A stretch of DNA of 64,000 nucleotides from SZUA-430 sp964561925 (GCA_964561925.1 CAZLRW010000002.1:1-64000); one strand, 5' to 3'. Counted from the first letter of the stretch, positions 24,023 to 33,731 are shown. Translations and numbers: made by a program. Notes: generated by a model from the letters alone, not told the origin.

Positions 24023-25141
24023 ATGCGCATCACAATCGAACGGGCAAGCCTTCTCAAAGCGTTGAACCATGTGCAGAGCGTCGTCGAGCGGCGCAACACG
24101 ATTCCGATCCTGTCCAACGTTCTCTTGCACGCCGAAAAAGGGGCGCTGTCGCTGACGGCGACGGACCTCGACATCGAGGTGGTGGAATCGGTGAGCGCCG
24201 ACGTGGTGCGCGGCGGGGCGACGACGGCGTCGGCGCATACGCTCTACGACATCGTGCGCAAGCTGCCCGAGGGCGCGCAGGTGCAACTGGAGCACGGCGA
24301 GGGCGACGGGCGGCTGACGCTGTCGGCGGGGCGTTCGAAGTTTCAGCTGCAGGCACTGCCGCGCGAGGACTTTCCGCAGATGTCCGCCGGTAGCTTGCCG
24401 CACAAATTCTCGATCGGCGCGGGCGACCTTTCCGAACTCATCGACAAGACGCGGTTCGCCGTATCGACCGAGGAGACGCGCTATTACCTGAACGGCATCT
24501 ATCTCCACGCGCATCAGGAGAAGAACAAGACGTTCTTGCGCGCGGTGGCGACCGACGGGCACCGGCTCGCGCGCTACGAGATGCAGGCGCCGAAGGGGGC
24601 TGCCGAGATTCCCGGCATCATCGTTCCGCGCAAGACGGTGAACGAAATCCGCAAGCTGCTCGAAGATCTGGACGGCAACGTCGATCTGCAGGTGTCTGAC
24701 ACGAAGATCAAGTTCAACCTGGGCGGCGTGACGCTGACGTCGAAGCTGATCGACGGCACGTTTCCGGAGTATCAGCGCGTGATCCCGTCGGGCAACGACA
24801 AGGTGCTCGAGGTCGTGCGCGACGAGTTGAAAGAGGCGATCGATCGCGTTTCGACGGTTTCGACCGAGAAGTCGCGGGCGGTGAAGCTGAACCTCGAAAA
24901 GGGCAAGCTTACGCTTTCCGTGGTGAGCCCCGAGGCCGGGACGGCGACCGAAGAGCTTCTGATCGACTACAAGGCGGCGGCGATCGAGATCGGGTTCAAC
25001 GCGCGCTACATCATGGACATCTTGGAGCGCGTCGACGGCGCGAAGGCGATCTTCCTGTTCTCGGACGCCGGGTCGCCGACCTTGGTTCGCGACAGCGAAG
25101 GCGAGGCGGCGCTCTACGTTTTGATGCCGATGCGCGTTTGA
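24023..25141 (+). CDS. dnaN: DNA polymerase III beta sliding clamp
   Basis: 372-residue processivity clamp. It begins MRITIERASLLKALNHVQSVVERRNTIPILSNVLL, followed by the three repeated clamp domains. The diagnostic C-terminal stretch is SDAGSPTLVRDSEGEAALYVLMPMRV. It forms a ring dimer around DNA and tethers the replicative polymerase. It is 206 bases after dnaA and 22 bases before recF, the classical dnaA-dnaN-recF-gyrB order. Confidence 0.98.
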   Translation: MRITIERASLLKALNHVQSVVERRNTIPILSNVLLHAEKGALSLTATDLDIEVVESVSADVVRGGATTASAHTLYDIVRKLPEGAQVQLEHGEGDGRLTLSAGRSKFQLQALPREDFPQMSAGSLPHKFSIGAGDLSELIDKTRFAVSTEETRYYLNGIYLHAHQEKNKTFLRAVATDGHRLARYEMQAPKGAAEIPGIIVPRKTVNEIRKLLEDLDGNVDLQVSDTKIKFNLGGVTLTSKLIDGTFPEYQRVIPSGNDKVLEVVRDELKEAIDRVSTVSTEKSRAVKLNLEKGKLTLSVVSPEAGTATEELLIDYKAAAIEIGFNARYIMDILERVDGAKAIFLFSDAGSPTLVRDSEGEAALYVLMPMRV

Positions 25142-25163
25142 GCGCCAAAGGTTCTATGCGGTC

Positions 25164-26351
25164 ATGAGTATCGGGGGGCCAGTCGCCGGGGTTTCGGCTC
25201 GCGCGTCCGCGCGGGTCGCGGTCACGCGCCTGATGCTCACGAATTTCCGTTCGTACGGCATGTTGGATCTGCGCGTGGCGCCGCAGCACGTGGTGCTCGT
25301 CGGGCCGAACGGTGCGGGCAAAACCAACGTGCTGGAAGCGATGTCCATGCTTTCTTCCGGCCGCGGCTTGCGCGGCGTGAAGCTTAGCGAGCTTGCGCGG
25401 TCGGCGCCGGGCGAGACGGCGGTGCGGCCCTGGGCGGTGTCGGCGGCGGTGTCGAGCGGCGGCTACGAGACGCAGCTCGGCGTGGGTTACATGCCGGGTG
25501 GAGAAGAGTCGGGCGGCGGCGCGAAGCGTGCGGTTCGGATCGACGGCGTTCCGGTCGCCAACCCGGCGCAGCTTGCCGAGCGCGTGCGGCTGACCTGGCT
25601 GACGCCGTCGATGGACGGTTTGTTCGTCGAAGGGACGTCGGAGCGGCGCCGTTTTCTCGACCGATTGATCGCAGGCTTCGATCCCGCGCACGCGCGGCTT
25701 TGGGCCTCTTACGAAGGGGCGATGCGCGAGCGGCTGGGTGCCTTGCGCGCCGGCGCGCAGGCGGCTTGGCTCAACGCGCTGGAGCGCACGATGGCGGAGG
25801 CCGGCGTCGCGCTGGTCGCCTCGCGTCTTGCGGGTTTGGGCGCGATCGAGCGCGTGATGGAAACGCAGCGTGCGTCGAGTTTTCCGCGCGCCGATGTCGC
25901 CGTCAAAGGCGAGATCGAGGATTTGCTCGGACGCCACGCGGCGGTCGAAGTCGAGGATCAATTCGCGCATCTGCTGCAGGCCGCGCGCGGCAGCGATGCG
26001 GATGCGGGCCGCACGAGCGTGGGGCCGCATCTGACCGACTTCGCCGTGCGTCATCGCGAGAAGGGGCGGGAGGCGCGCGCCTGCTCGACGGGCGAACAGA
26101 AGGCGCTGCTCATCCGGTTGACGCTCGCGGGTGCGGCCTTGCCGGCGCCGGGTGGGTGCGAGACGCCGGTGCTTCTGCTCGACGAGGTGGCGGCGCATTT
26201 CGACGAGACACGGCGGCGGGCGCTGTTCGACGAGGTCGATGCGCTCGGCGTGCAGGCGTGGATGACGGGCACGGATCAATCCGCTTTTTCGGCGCTGGAC
26301 GGCAGCGCGCAGTTTCACCGCGTCAGCGACGGCCAGATCCGGCCGATCTGA
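25164..26351 (+). CDS. recF: DNA replication and repair protein RecF
   Basis: SMC/ABC-like ATPase of the RecFOR pathway, loading RecA at gaps. The 395-residue protein has the N-terminal LMLTNFRSYGMLDL, Walker A VGPNGAGKTNVLEAMSML, signature region CSTGEQKALLIRLTLA and Walker B PVLLLDEVAAHFDE. A slightly longer N-terminus (MSIGGPVAGVSARASARVAV) precedes the usual start; an internal start at M31 (MLTNFRSYG) is possible. Short spacing to gyrB suggests cotranscription. Confidence 0.96.
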   Translation: MSIGGPVAGVSARASARVAVTRLMLTNFRSYGMLDLRVAPQHVVLVGPNGAGKTNVLEAMSMLSSGRGLRGVKLSELARSAPGETAVRPWAVSAAVSSGGYETQLGVGYMPGGEESGGGAKRAVRIDGVPVANPAQLAERVRLTWLTPSMDGLFVEGTSERRRFLDRLIAGFDPAHARLWASYEGAMRERLGALRAGAQAAWLNALERTMAEAGVALVASRLAGLGAIERVMETQRASSFPRADVAVKGEIEDLLGRHAAVEVEDQFAHLLQAARGSDADAGRTSVGPHLTDFAVRHREKGREARACSTGEQKALLIRLTLAGAALPAPGGCETPVLLLDEVAAHFDETRRRALFDEVDALGVQAWMTGTDQSAFSALDGSAQFHRVSDGQIRPI

Positions 26352-26375
26352 CGCACGAGATATTGGAATTCGACG

Positions 26376-28802
26376 ATGACCGACGAAAAGAACCCTCCGA
26401 AGAACGGCGACGAGTACGGCGCAGACAGCATCAAGGTGCTGAAGGGGCTCGACGCCGTGCGCAAACGGCCGGGCATGTATATCGGCGATACGGACGACGG
26501 CTCGGGCCTGCACCACATGGTCTATGAGGTCGTCGACAACGCAATCGACGAGGCGCTGGCGGGGCACGCGACGGAAGTCGGCGTGACGCTGAACGCCGAC
26601 GGATCGTGCACGGTCACGGACAACGGACGCGGCATTCCGACCGACATCCATGCCAGCGAAGGCGTGTCGGCGGCCGAAGTGATCATGACGCAGCTGCATG
26701 CCGGCGGAAAGTTCGACCAGAATTCCTACAAGGTGTCGGGCGGTCTGCACGGCGTCGGCGTTTCGGTCGTGAACGCGCTGTCGGAGTGGTTGGACCTGCG
26801 CATCTGGCGCAACGACAAGGAGCACTACGTCCGCTTCCGCAACGGCGATCCGGAAGCGCCGCTGAAAGTGGTCGGCGACGCGGGCGGCAAGCGCGGCACG
26901 GAGGTGACGTTCCTGCCTTCGACCGCGACGTTCACGAAGACGGAGTTCGATTTCGCGACGCTGGAGCACCGCTTGCGCGAGCTCGCGTTCCTGAACTCAG
27001 GCGTCACGATCCGATTCGCGGACATGCGCGGGGTCGAGCGCAAGGAAGTGGTGCTGCACTATGACGGCGGGATCGAAGCATTCGTGCGCTATCTCGACCG
27101 CACGAAGAATGCGCTGATCGCCAAGCCCGTCATGATCAAGGCGGAGCGCGAGGGGATCACGGTCGAAGTCGCGCTGTGGTGGAACGACAGCTACCACGAG
27201 AACATGCTCTGCTTCACGAACAACATCCCGCAGCGCGACGGCGGCACGCATTTGGCCGGGTTCCGCGGGGCGTTGACGCGCGTCGTCAACGGCTATGCGA
27301 ACGAGTCCGGGATCGCGAAGAAGGAGAAGGTGGCGCTGACCGGCGACGATTGCCGCGAGGGGTTGACCTGCGTGCTTTCGGTCAAGGTGCCCGATCCGAA
27401 GTTCTCGTCGCAGACGAAGGACAAGCTCGTCTCCTCCGAAGTGCGGCCGGTGGTCGAGGGCGTGGTGAACGAGTCGCTCGGCACGTGGTTCGAGGAGCAT
27501 CCGAACGAGGCCAAGGCCGTCGTCGGCAAGGTGATCGAGGCGGCGGCCGCGCGCGAGGCGGCGCGCAAGGCGCGCGAGCTCACGCGGCGCAAGGGCATGG
27601 AAATGTCGTCGTTGCCCGGCAAGCTCGCCGATTGCCAGGAGCGCGATCCGGCGAAGGCCGAAATCTTCATCGTCGAGGGCGACTCGGCGGGCGGCTCGGC
27701 GAAGCAGGGGCGCAACCGTTTGAACCAGGCGGTGCTGCCGCTCAGGGGCAAGATCTTGAATGTGGAGCGCGCGCGCTTCGACAAGATGCTGTCGTCGGGC
27801 GAAATCGCGACGCTCATCACGGCGCTGGGCACGGGGATCGGGCGCGAGGAGTTTGCGCCGGATAAGCTGCGCTATCACAAGATCATCATCATGACCGACG
27901 CCGACGTCGACGGCGCGCATATCCGTACGCTGTTGCTCACGTTCTTCTACCGGCAGATGCCGGAACTGATCGAGCGCGGGCATCTCTACATCGCCCAGCC
28001 GCCGCTCTACAAAGTGACACGCGGCAAGTCGGAACGCTATCTCAAGGACCAACGTGAGTTCGAAGTGTTCGTGATGGCCGAAGGCGTGCGCGATGCGGTG
28101 CTGAAGCTTTCGGGCGGCGAGCAGGTGGCGGGCCCCGATCTCGGCGCGCTGGCCGAGTTCGCACGCACGGTGAAGGGCGCCGTGATGGGGTTGGCGCAGA
28201 AATACCCGGCGTTCGCGATCGAGCAAGCGGCGATCGTCGGCGTGTTAAACCAGGATACGCTCATCGATCCGGCGAAGGCGGCGGAGGCAGCGCGCACGGT
28301 TGCCGAGCGGCTCGATCTCGTATCGAACGAGCTCGAGCGTGGGTGGACCGGCGAGGCGACGAACGGCGGGATTGCGTTCCGGCGCATGGTGCGCGGCGTT
28401 GCGGAGGAGATCTTCTTCGACGGTGCGCTTGTCGCCTCGGCGGACGCGCGGCGGCTCGACAAATGGTCGAAGGAGTTGCGCGGCGTCTACGGGCAGCCGG
28501 CCTCGATCACGCGCGGCGACGAGACGAAGCCGGTGCGCGGGCCGCTCGAGCTCGTGGACGCGATCCTTGCCTGGGGGCAGAAGGGGTTGACGCTGCAGCG
28601 CTACAAAGGTCTCGGCGAGATGAACCCGGAACAGCTGTGGGAGACGACGCTCGACGACAACGCGCGCTCGCTGCTGCAGGTGCGGATCAGCCACGGCGAC
28701 ACGGCCGACGACATCTTCGCGAAGCTGATGGGCGACATCGTCGAGCCGCGGCGCGAGTTCATCCAGGAAAACGCGCTGGCGGTGTCGAATTTGGACGTTT
28801 GA
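26376..28802 (+). CDS. gyrB: DNA gyrase subunit B
   Basis: ATPase subunit of gyrase, 808 residues. GHKL ATP-binding features include VYEVVDNAIDEALAGHA, DNGRGIPTDIH and SGGLHGVGVSVVNALSEW. The TOPRIM signature is IVEGDSAGGSAKQGRNR, with DADVDGAHIRTLLLTFFYR. The C-terminal RYKGLGEMNPEQLWETT contacts GyrA. It ends the dnaA-gyrB block; its TGA abuts the stop of the convergent ParE/RelE-type toxin gene with no intervening base. Confidence 0.98.
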   Translation: MTDEKNPPKNGDEYGADSIKVLKGLDAVRKRPGMYIGDTDDGSGLHHMVYEVVDNAIDEALAGHATEVGVTLNADGSCTVTDNGRGIPTDIHASEGVSAAEVIMTQLHAGGKFDQNSYKVSGGLHGVGVSVVNALSEWLDLRIWRNDKEHYVRFRNGDPEAPLKVVGDAGGKRGTEVTFLPSTATFTKTEFDFATLEHRLRELAFLNSGVTIRFADMRGVERKEVVLHYDGGIEAFVRYLDRTKNALIAKPVMIKAEREGITVEVALWWNDSYHENMLCFTNNIPQRDGGTHLAGFRGALTRVVNGYANESGIAKKEKVALTGDDCREGLTCVLSVKVPDPKFSSQTKDKLVSSEVRPVVEGVVNESLGTWFEEHPNEAKAVVGKVIEAAAAREAARKARELTRRKGMEMSSLPGKLADCQERDPAKAEIFIVEGDSAGGSAKQGRNRLNQAVLPLRGKILNVERARFDKMLSSGEIATLITALGTGIGREEFAPDKLRYHKIIIMTDADVDGAHIRTLLLTFFYRQMPELIERGHLYIAQPPLYKVTRGKSERYLKDQREFEVFVMAEGVRDAVLKLSGGEQVAGPDLGALAEFARTVKGAVMGLAQKYPAFAIEQAAIVGVLNQDTLIDPAKAAEAARTVAERLDLVSNELERGWTGEATNGGIAFRRMVRGVAEEIFFDGALVASADARRLDKWSKELRGVYGQPASITRGDETKPVRGPLELVDAILAWGQKGLTLQRYKGLGEMNPEQLWETTLDDNARSLLQVRISHGDTADDIFAKLMGDIVEPRREFIQENALAVSNLDV

Positions 28803-29084
28803 TCAGCGCCGTTCGCGCGAGTGCCAAATGCGGACGACTCGGATGATCTGCTCTTCCTCATACACGCGGTAGCGAATGACGTAGGCTCCTTTGCCGAAGG
28901 GTACAATCAACTCGCGGAGCTGCGCCCGAAGTGGCCTTCCCTTGTTGGGTGTGCCGCGTAGCGAGAGCGCCGAGTCGTAGATGAGCTCGATAGCCCGGCG
29001 TGCAGCCTCTGCGTTTCGCGGGTGAAGAAACGCGTGCAGGCGATCGAGGTCGTCATAAGCCTGGCCAAGAAACCGGACTTTCAC
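28803..29084 (-). CDS. RelE/ParE-family toxin
   Basis: 93-residue toxin MKVRFLGQAYDDLDRLHAFLHPRNAEAARRAIELIYDSALSLRGTPNKGRPL..., the RelE/ParE fold pattern of an initial strand, two helices and then strands (AYVIRYRVYEEEQIIRVVRIWHSRERR). The ending IxxVWHxR resembles ParE, which poisons gyrase, rather than ribosome-dependent RelE, but this is not certain. ATG 29084 overlaps the antitoxin stop by four bases. Its stop touches the gyrB stop. Confidence 0.85.
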   Translation of the reverse strand: MKVRFLGQAYDDLDRLHAFLHPRNAEAARRAIELIYDSALSLRGTPNKGRPLRAQLRELIVPFGKGAYVIRYRVYEEEQIIRVVRIWHSRERR

Positions 29085-29338
29085 GGGGCCGCCTGACCCC
29101 TCCTCCGCATCATCACATCGAGCCGGTGGCGCACTTCCTCCTCATCGAAGTCCTCGCCGGTCTTTTCGAACTCGGCAAGTCGCGCAAGTTCAATCGTCAA
29201 GTCGTCGTCGTCTTGCAGCAATTTCTTGATTGCGTCGGTGACGATTTCGGAAGGGGTGCGGTGCGTGTCCGTTGCCAGTCTTTGGACCGCAGCGTCGAGC
29301 TCCGGATCAATTTCGATGGTGCGGACAATCTTATTCAT
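29081..29338 (-). CDS. ribbon-helix-helix antitoxin, partner of ParE/RelE toxin
   Basis: 85-residue antitoxin from ATG 29338: MNKIVRTIEIDPELDAAVQRLATDTHRTPSEIVTDAIKKLLQ is an RHH DNA-binding domain. An acidic C-terminal helix (DEEEVRHRLDVMMRRRG) would wrap the toxin. Antitoxin-first order and the ATGA overlap with the toxin are typical of type II modules, which repress their own promoter. The 124-base gap to the nitroreductase gene holds that promoter. Confidence 0.85.
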   Translation of the reverse strand: MNKIVRTIEIDPELDAAVQRLATDTHRTPSEIVTDAIKKLLQDDDDLTIELARLAEFEKTGEDFDEEEVRHRLDVMMRRRGQAAP

Positions 29339-29462
29339 GGAATGCAGCATGCCACAGCCTGCGGCGCCCTCCAACCACTCGGCGTGCGAAAATGGCGCTT
29401 CCGAGGCGCGCCTGAATCTGTAGGTTTGGAGCGTTCATGCCATTTATCTTAAGGACCGAGAG

Positions 29463-30134
29463 ATGAAAGTGTCAGAGGCAATCAACTCGCGCATCGCCAC
29501 GCGTGCATTTCTCGACAAACCGGTTCCGGGCGAGGTGTTGCGGCGGATTTTGGAGACGGCGAAGCGGGCGCCTTCGGGCGGGAATTTGCAGCCCTGGCAT
29601 GTGTGGGTGCTGGCGGGCGAGCCGATGGTGCGGTTCAAGGCGCTGATCAAGGAGAAGATGGGGGCAGCCCCGCGCGGCGAGGGGACAGAGTACAGCATCT
29701 ATCCGCCCGAATTGAAGGAGCCTTACAAGGCGCGGCGCTTCAAGTGCGGCGAGGACATGTACGCCACGATCAATGTCGGGCGCGAGGACAAGTTCGGGCG
29801 GCTTTTGAACTTCGCGCGGAACTTCGAGTTCTTCGGCGCGCCGGCCGCGTTCTTCTTCGCGATCGACCGGCAGATGCAGCAGGGGCAGTGGGCCGATCTC
29901 GGCATGTTCATGCAGTCGATCATGCTGCTCGCGCGCGAGGAGGGTCTGCACACCTGTCCGCAGGAGGCGTGGGCGATTTGGTACAAAACGGTCGGCGAGT
30001 TCTTCTCGATCCCGGGCGAGCTCATGCTTTTTTGCGGGATGGGCATCGGCTTCATGGACGAGGCGCACCCGATCAACGGCTTGCGCACGGACCGCGCGCC
30101 GCTCGAGGAATTCGCGACGTTCGTCGGCGTTTAG
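29463..30134 (+). CDS. nitroreductase-family flavoprotein
   Basis: 223-residue FMN enzyme. The N-terminal MKVSEAINSRIATRAFLDKPVP contains the phosphate-binding Arg region, APSGGNLQPWHVWVL is the FMN-contact motif, and LLAREEGLHTCPQEAW forms the dimer/flavin region. Reduces nitro compounds or quinones with NAD(P)H; natural substrate unknown. Start ATG 29463. Its last four bases overlap the convergent terB-like gene. Confidence 0.9.
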   Translation: MKVSEAINSRIATRAFLDKPVPGEVLRRILETAKRAPSGGNLQPWHVWVLAGEPMVRFKALIKEKMGAAPRGEGTEYSIYPPELKEPYKARRFKCGEDMYATINVGREDKFGRLLNFARNFEFFGAPAAFFFAIDRQMQQGQWADLGMFMQSIMLLAREEGLHTCPQEAWAIWYKTVGEFFSIPGELMLFCGMGIGFMDEAHPINGLRTDRAPLEEFATFVGV

Positions 30135-30583
30135 GCCTTTTTCAGCGCGGCTTCTTTTGCGGCGGCCGCGTCGGCCGGGCTTAGTTCGAGTTCGACGGCG
30201 ACGCGATCGATCATCATCGTTTCGAGCCGGTGGAGCGTGCCGTCGGCAAGCGCCACATCCCAAAGATGCCTGACGATGTCGATCCGCTCGGGCATCGAGT
30301 AACCCTTCTTGATCGCCTGGCAGAAGACCCAATTGTCGTAGGTGTTCGCCTGGCGGGCTTCGGCCAGCGCGAACAGCGTGCGGGCTTGCTCGGCCGGCAG
30401 TTTCAGCATCTCGCGCAACAGGCGGATGACGGTGCCCTGCTCCACGGCGTCGTAGTGGCTGTCGAGGCGCGAGGCTTCGATCAAGAGGGCCGCCACAGCG
30501 ACCTGGCGACGTTCGAACGGATCGGGGTTGATCGCGTTCGCTTCCATGCGCTTTTCGAGATAGGCGACGATCTTGTCGAACAT
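30131..30583 (-). CDS. TerB-family tellurite-resistance-like protein
   Basis: 150-residue helical protein. The pattern FERRQVAVAALLIEASRLDSHYDAVEQGTVIRLLREMLKLP and then MPERIDIVRHLWDVALADGTLHRLETMMIDRVAVELELS is the two-part TerB/DUF533 helical domain with acidic residues at metal-binding positions. Small solitary TerB proteins are common in alphaproteobacteria and need not confer tellurite resistance. No other ter genes are nearby. Confidence 0.82.
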   Translation of the reverse strand: MFDKIVAYLEKRMEANAINPDPFERRQVAVAALLIEASRLDSHYDAVEQGTVIRLLREMLKLPAEQARTLFALAEARQANTYDNWVFCQAIKKGYSMPERIDIVRHLWDVALADGTLHRLETMMIDRVAVELELSPADAAAAKEAALKKA

Positions 30584-30630
30584 GCGAGTCTAATCCCGTG
30601 CGGCTGCCTCGGATTCTCGCACGGCGTCCC

Positions 30631-30663
30631 AAAAAGGCAAAGGGCCGAAGTTTCCTTCGGCCC
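30631..30663 (-). terminator. Rho-independent terminator after RND transporter 1
   Basis: Minus-strand hairpin with 9-base arms GGGCCGAAG (30655-30663) and CTTCGGCCC (30642-30650) around a GAAA tetraloop. It is followed by TTTGCCTTTTT. It lies 20 bases beyond the transporter stop codon. Confidence 0.85.
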
Positions 30664-30682
30664 CGGCTTCTTTCGGATTCGG

Positions 30683-33421
30683 TTACTGCCAGTGGCCGCC
30701 GGGCTCCGGGCCGGCGTAGGGCAGTTTCTTGCGTGGGATCAGCGTGTCGATCACGACCGCAAGGCCCGGCAAGGCGGTCAGCGCCATCACCATGTTCGTG
30801 ATGAACATGAAGGTCAGCAGCAGGCCCATGTCGGCTTGGAACTTCAGCGGCGAGAATGCCCACGTGGACACGCCGACCGCAAAGTTGATCGCCGTGAAGA
30901 CAACGCCGTTGCCCGTTTCCAGCACGGTTTCGGCATAGGCATCGGTGATGTTGACGCCGCGCGACAGGTGATACTGCAACCGGTTGTAGATGTAGTAGGC
31001 ATAGTCGATGCCTATGCCGACCACGAGCACGATGACGGGCAGCGTCGACACCTTCAGACCGATGTCGAGCTCCAGCATGAAGTAGTAGCCGAAGAACGTG
31101 GCGTAGGTCAGCGGCAGACAGCAGCCGACCGCCGCGCGCCAGTCGAAGTAGGTGATGTAGGTGAGGAAGATCACAACCGCGTAGACGATCAAGATCGACG
31201 GCAGTTCGTACTCGTGGATCGTCTCGTTGACCGCCGCCGCGACACCCGAATTACCGGAGGCCAGTCGGATGCGGAACGAGTCCGGCACGCCGTCGACCAA
31301 TATCATCTGAGCCTTGGCAAACTCGGGCTTGGCGAAAACGGCCGCGATGTCGATCTGCGCCTTGCCGTCGGGGCCGGGCGTCACGTCGATCGAGGTCGTG
31401 GCGCCCTCGATCTTCGCACCGACGATCGCCTTCTCGTCATTCTCAGGCGGCGCTCCGTAGCCTTGAACCGAGAACGATTGCGGTTTGTCCTTGATCGCAG
31501 CCGGCGCCGTGTAGGTGACCGTCGCGACATCGTCGCGCCGGTAGGCCCAAACGCTCGTCGGCTTCGCCGGTTCGCGCCGCGCTTTGCCGTCGGCCAGGTA
31601 CTCCGGCGGCATGATCATGTCGGTGTAGTCCTTGCCGGCGGAGAGGACCGGCTCGAAGCCGCGGGCCGCGATCCACTCCTTCACGGCCGCAACGACATTC
31701 TTGATCGTCTCGGCCTTGCCGTCGATCAGGAACACCTGCAACGGCATCAGCGTGCAGTCGACGTCGATCAAGCCCGAAGAGGGGGGGATCGGGCCGACGG
31801 CTTGAACCAGCGCATATTGATTGCGCGGCAAAGCCCGCCATTTGAGGTTGCCTTCGTTCCACCCGGAGGCGATCTGTTTGGCGGTGAACGGGGCGCTTTG
31901 CACGTCGCGCACGCCGTCGACGTTGCGCATGTACCAGCTGAATTCGTTCAAGTAATTCATGCTGCCGTAGTTGATGCAGGCCTGGGGCGGCGTCTCGACG
32001 ACGATCGTCATCAGATCGAGGCCGACCGAGAACTTCTCCGAGATAATCCGTGCGTCGACGTTGTAGCGCGCGTTCGGGTGGAGTTCCGGCGAGCCCGGGT
32101 GCAGGTCGCCGATGTGGCGCTCGCCGCTCTTGATGAAGGTGAAGACGAAGAGGCCGAAGAAAACGATCGAAACCGGGAAGGCGACCGCCGGTTTGCCGAA
32201 GACGGCGAGCTTTTTCATGTAACCGAGGCGCTGATCGCGGGCGGCCATTACGCGCTCGCGGTAGTTCTCCGGGAATTTCATGTAGGTGACGAGCACCGGC
32301 AGCATGACCAGGTTCGTCACGATCTTGAGTGCCGTGCCGATCGAGGCCGTGATCGCAAGTTCCTGAATCTGCGGGATCGGTACGATGATGAGCGCCGCGA
32401 AGCCTACGACGTCGGTGATGAGCGAGATCGAACCCGGCACCAAGAGGCCGCGGAAGCTCGACCGGCCGGCGCGCTCGGCATTCGAGCCGTGCGCGAGTTC
32501 GGCCGTGATCATATTGAGCTGCTGAACGCCGTGACTGGTACCAATGGCGAAGACCAAAAACGGCACGAGAATGGCGAGCGGGTCGAGGCCGAAACCGAAC
32601 AGCGTGAGCATACCGAACTGCCACACGACCGAGGTCGCCGAACAGAACACCGTGAGCCACGTCAGCTTCCAATCGCGGCAATAGAAGTAGAGCGAGAGGA
32701 CCGTCAGGATGAACGCGAGAGCGAAGAACGGCGGCGCGGACTCGATGCCGCCTTTGGCGATGTCGGAAATGTTCTTGGCGAAGCCGATGATGTGGACTTC
32801 GAGGCCGTCCTTCTCGAACTTCTGACGGATCTTCTGCTCGAGTTCCTCGCCGAGGGCGATGTAGTCGAGCCTCTGCTGCGTCGCCGGATCGAACTCGAGG
32901 AGTTCGGTCACGACGAGCGAGGCGGTGAAGTCGTTCGACACCAAGCGGCCGACGAGATTGCCCTTCAGAACGTCGTTCTTCAGCTGCTTGATCGCGACGC
33001 CTTCCATTTCGTCGGGCGTGATCTTGCCCGGGATCACGTCGCGCGCGGAGATGCCTTCCTCGTTGATCTCCAGAATGCGCGTGTTCGGCGTCCAAAGACT
33101 CGTGACGGTGCGGCGGTCGACGCCCGGCAGATAGAAGATGTCCTGCGTGATGTCGTTCAGGGTCTTCAGGAACTGCTTGTCCCAGATGTCGCCCTTCGTG
33201 TTGCGCAGCACGATGATGACGCGGTTCGCGCCGAACAGGCGGTCCTGGTACTCGCGAAACGTCTCGATGTACTCGTGGTCCGTCGGCAAGCCTTTGAAGA
33301 AGCCCGCGTCCATGCGCAGCTTCGTCGCCTGGTAGCCCATGACGATCGTGAGGAGGGCGAGCGCCGCAAGCAGAAGAACGCGCCCACGGAAGAAAATGGT
33401 TTCGAGAAAAGTGATGATCAC
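30683..33421 (-). CDS. RND/MMPL-family transporter, tandem copy 1
   Basis: 912-residue inner-membrane transporter. It has an N-terminal helix (ETIFFRGRVLLLAALALLTIVMGY), a large periplasmic loop, a helix bundle with GTSHGVQQLN in the fourth helix, a second periplasmic domain, and a second bundle with VGIGIDYAYYIYNRLQYHL. This is the two-repeat RND superfamily layout of MMPL/HpnN-like exporters. Two cysteines in the second loop (QACINYGSMNYL and VDVDCTLMPL) could pair. Substrate unknown; related proteins move hydrophobic molecules. No periplasmic adaptor gene is adjacent. About 80% identical by eye to the next gene over the N-terminal region, so a recent tandem duplication. It has its own terminator. 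Confidence 0.88.
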   Translation of the reverse strand: MIITFLETIFFRGRVLLLAALALLTIVMGYQATKLRMDAGFFKGLPTDHEYIETFREYQDRLFGANRVIIVLRNTKGDIWDKQFLKTLNDITQDIFYLPGVDRRTVTSLWTPNTRILEINEEGISARDVIPGKITPDEMEGVAIKQLKNDVLKGNLVGRLVSNDFTASLVVTELLEFDPATQQRLDYIALGEELEQKIRQKFEKDGLEVHIIGFAKNISDIAKGGIESAPPFFALAFILTVLSLYFYCRDWKLTWLTVFCSATSVVWQFGMLTLFGFGLDPLAILVPFLVFAIGTSHGVQQLNMITAELAHGSNAERAGRSSFRGLLVPGSISLITDVVGFAALIIVPIPQIQELAITASIGTALKIVTNLVMLPVLVTYMKFPENYRERVMAARDQRLGYMKKLAVFGKPAVAFPVSIVFFGLFVFTFIKSGERHIGDLHPGSPELHPNARYNVDARIISEKFSVGLDLMTIVVETPPQACINYGSMNYLNEFSWYMRNVDGVRDVQSAPFTAKQIASGWNEGNLKWRALPRNQYALVQAVGPIPPSSGLIDVDCTLMPLQVFLIDGKAETIKNVVAAVKEWIAARGFEPVLSAGKDYTDMIMPPEYLADGKARREPAKPTSVWAYRRDDVATVTYTAPAAIKDKPQSFSVQGYGAPPENDEKAIVGAKIEGATTSIDVTPGPDGKAQIDIAAVFAKPEFAKAQMILVDGVPDSFRIRLASGNSGVAAAVNETIHEYELPSILIVYAVVIFLTYITYFDWRAAVGCCLPLTYATFFGYYFMLELDIGLKVSTLPVIVLVVGIGIDYAYYIYNRLQYHLSRGVNITDAYAETVLETGNGVVFTAINFAVGVSTWAFSPLKFQADMGLLLTFMFITNMVMALTALPGLAVVIDTLIPRKKLPYAGPEPGGHWQ

Positions 33422-33704
33422 GCGACGGCCGCCTCTGGAACGATCGATACCAAGGGGGAGCCGGCGGCTTGGGCGCGGAACAAGCGTCCAACGCTAGTCT
33501 CGGCACAACAACCCACGAAATCCCCCCGGGGCAGTCCGATCTACCGCACCCCCGCTTAAGACGGGGTTCAACGCCGCAGTCCCGGGTTGCCTTCCGGTCC
33601 ATGTTTTTGTCATAGGCGCGATTACGTCAAGCGGTTCGGTGTTGCGCGCGTGCATCTGACGCGCGGATGAGGGGCGCCAGCGCGCTTTGCGCTTTTCCAT
33701 AATT

Positions 33705-33731
33705 AAATGGGGGCCATTGTGGCCCCCATTT
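33705..33731 (-). terminator. terminator hairpin after RND transporter 2, in a 317-base spacer
   Basis: Perfect 12-base arms AAATGGGGGCCA (33705-33716) and TGGCCCCCATTT (33720-33731) enclose three bases and are followed on the minus strand by an A/T-rich tail (AATTATGG). It lies eight bases after the stop of the second transporter. The rest of 33422-33738 holds no gene and presumably the promoter of copy 1, so the two copies are probably separate transcription units. Confidence 0.8.

Noticed and set aside
30230..33559. 1109-codon plus-strand open frame opposite RND transporter 1
   Set aside because: Antisense shadow: composition is dominated by R, D, H and V as expected for the complement of a high-GC gene, and the minus strand encodes a clear transporter.
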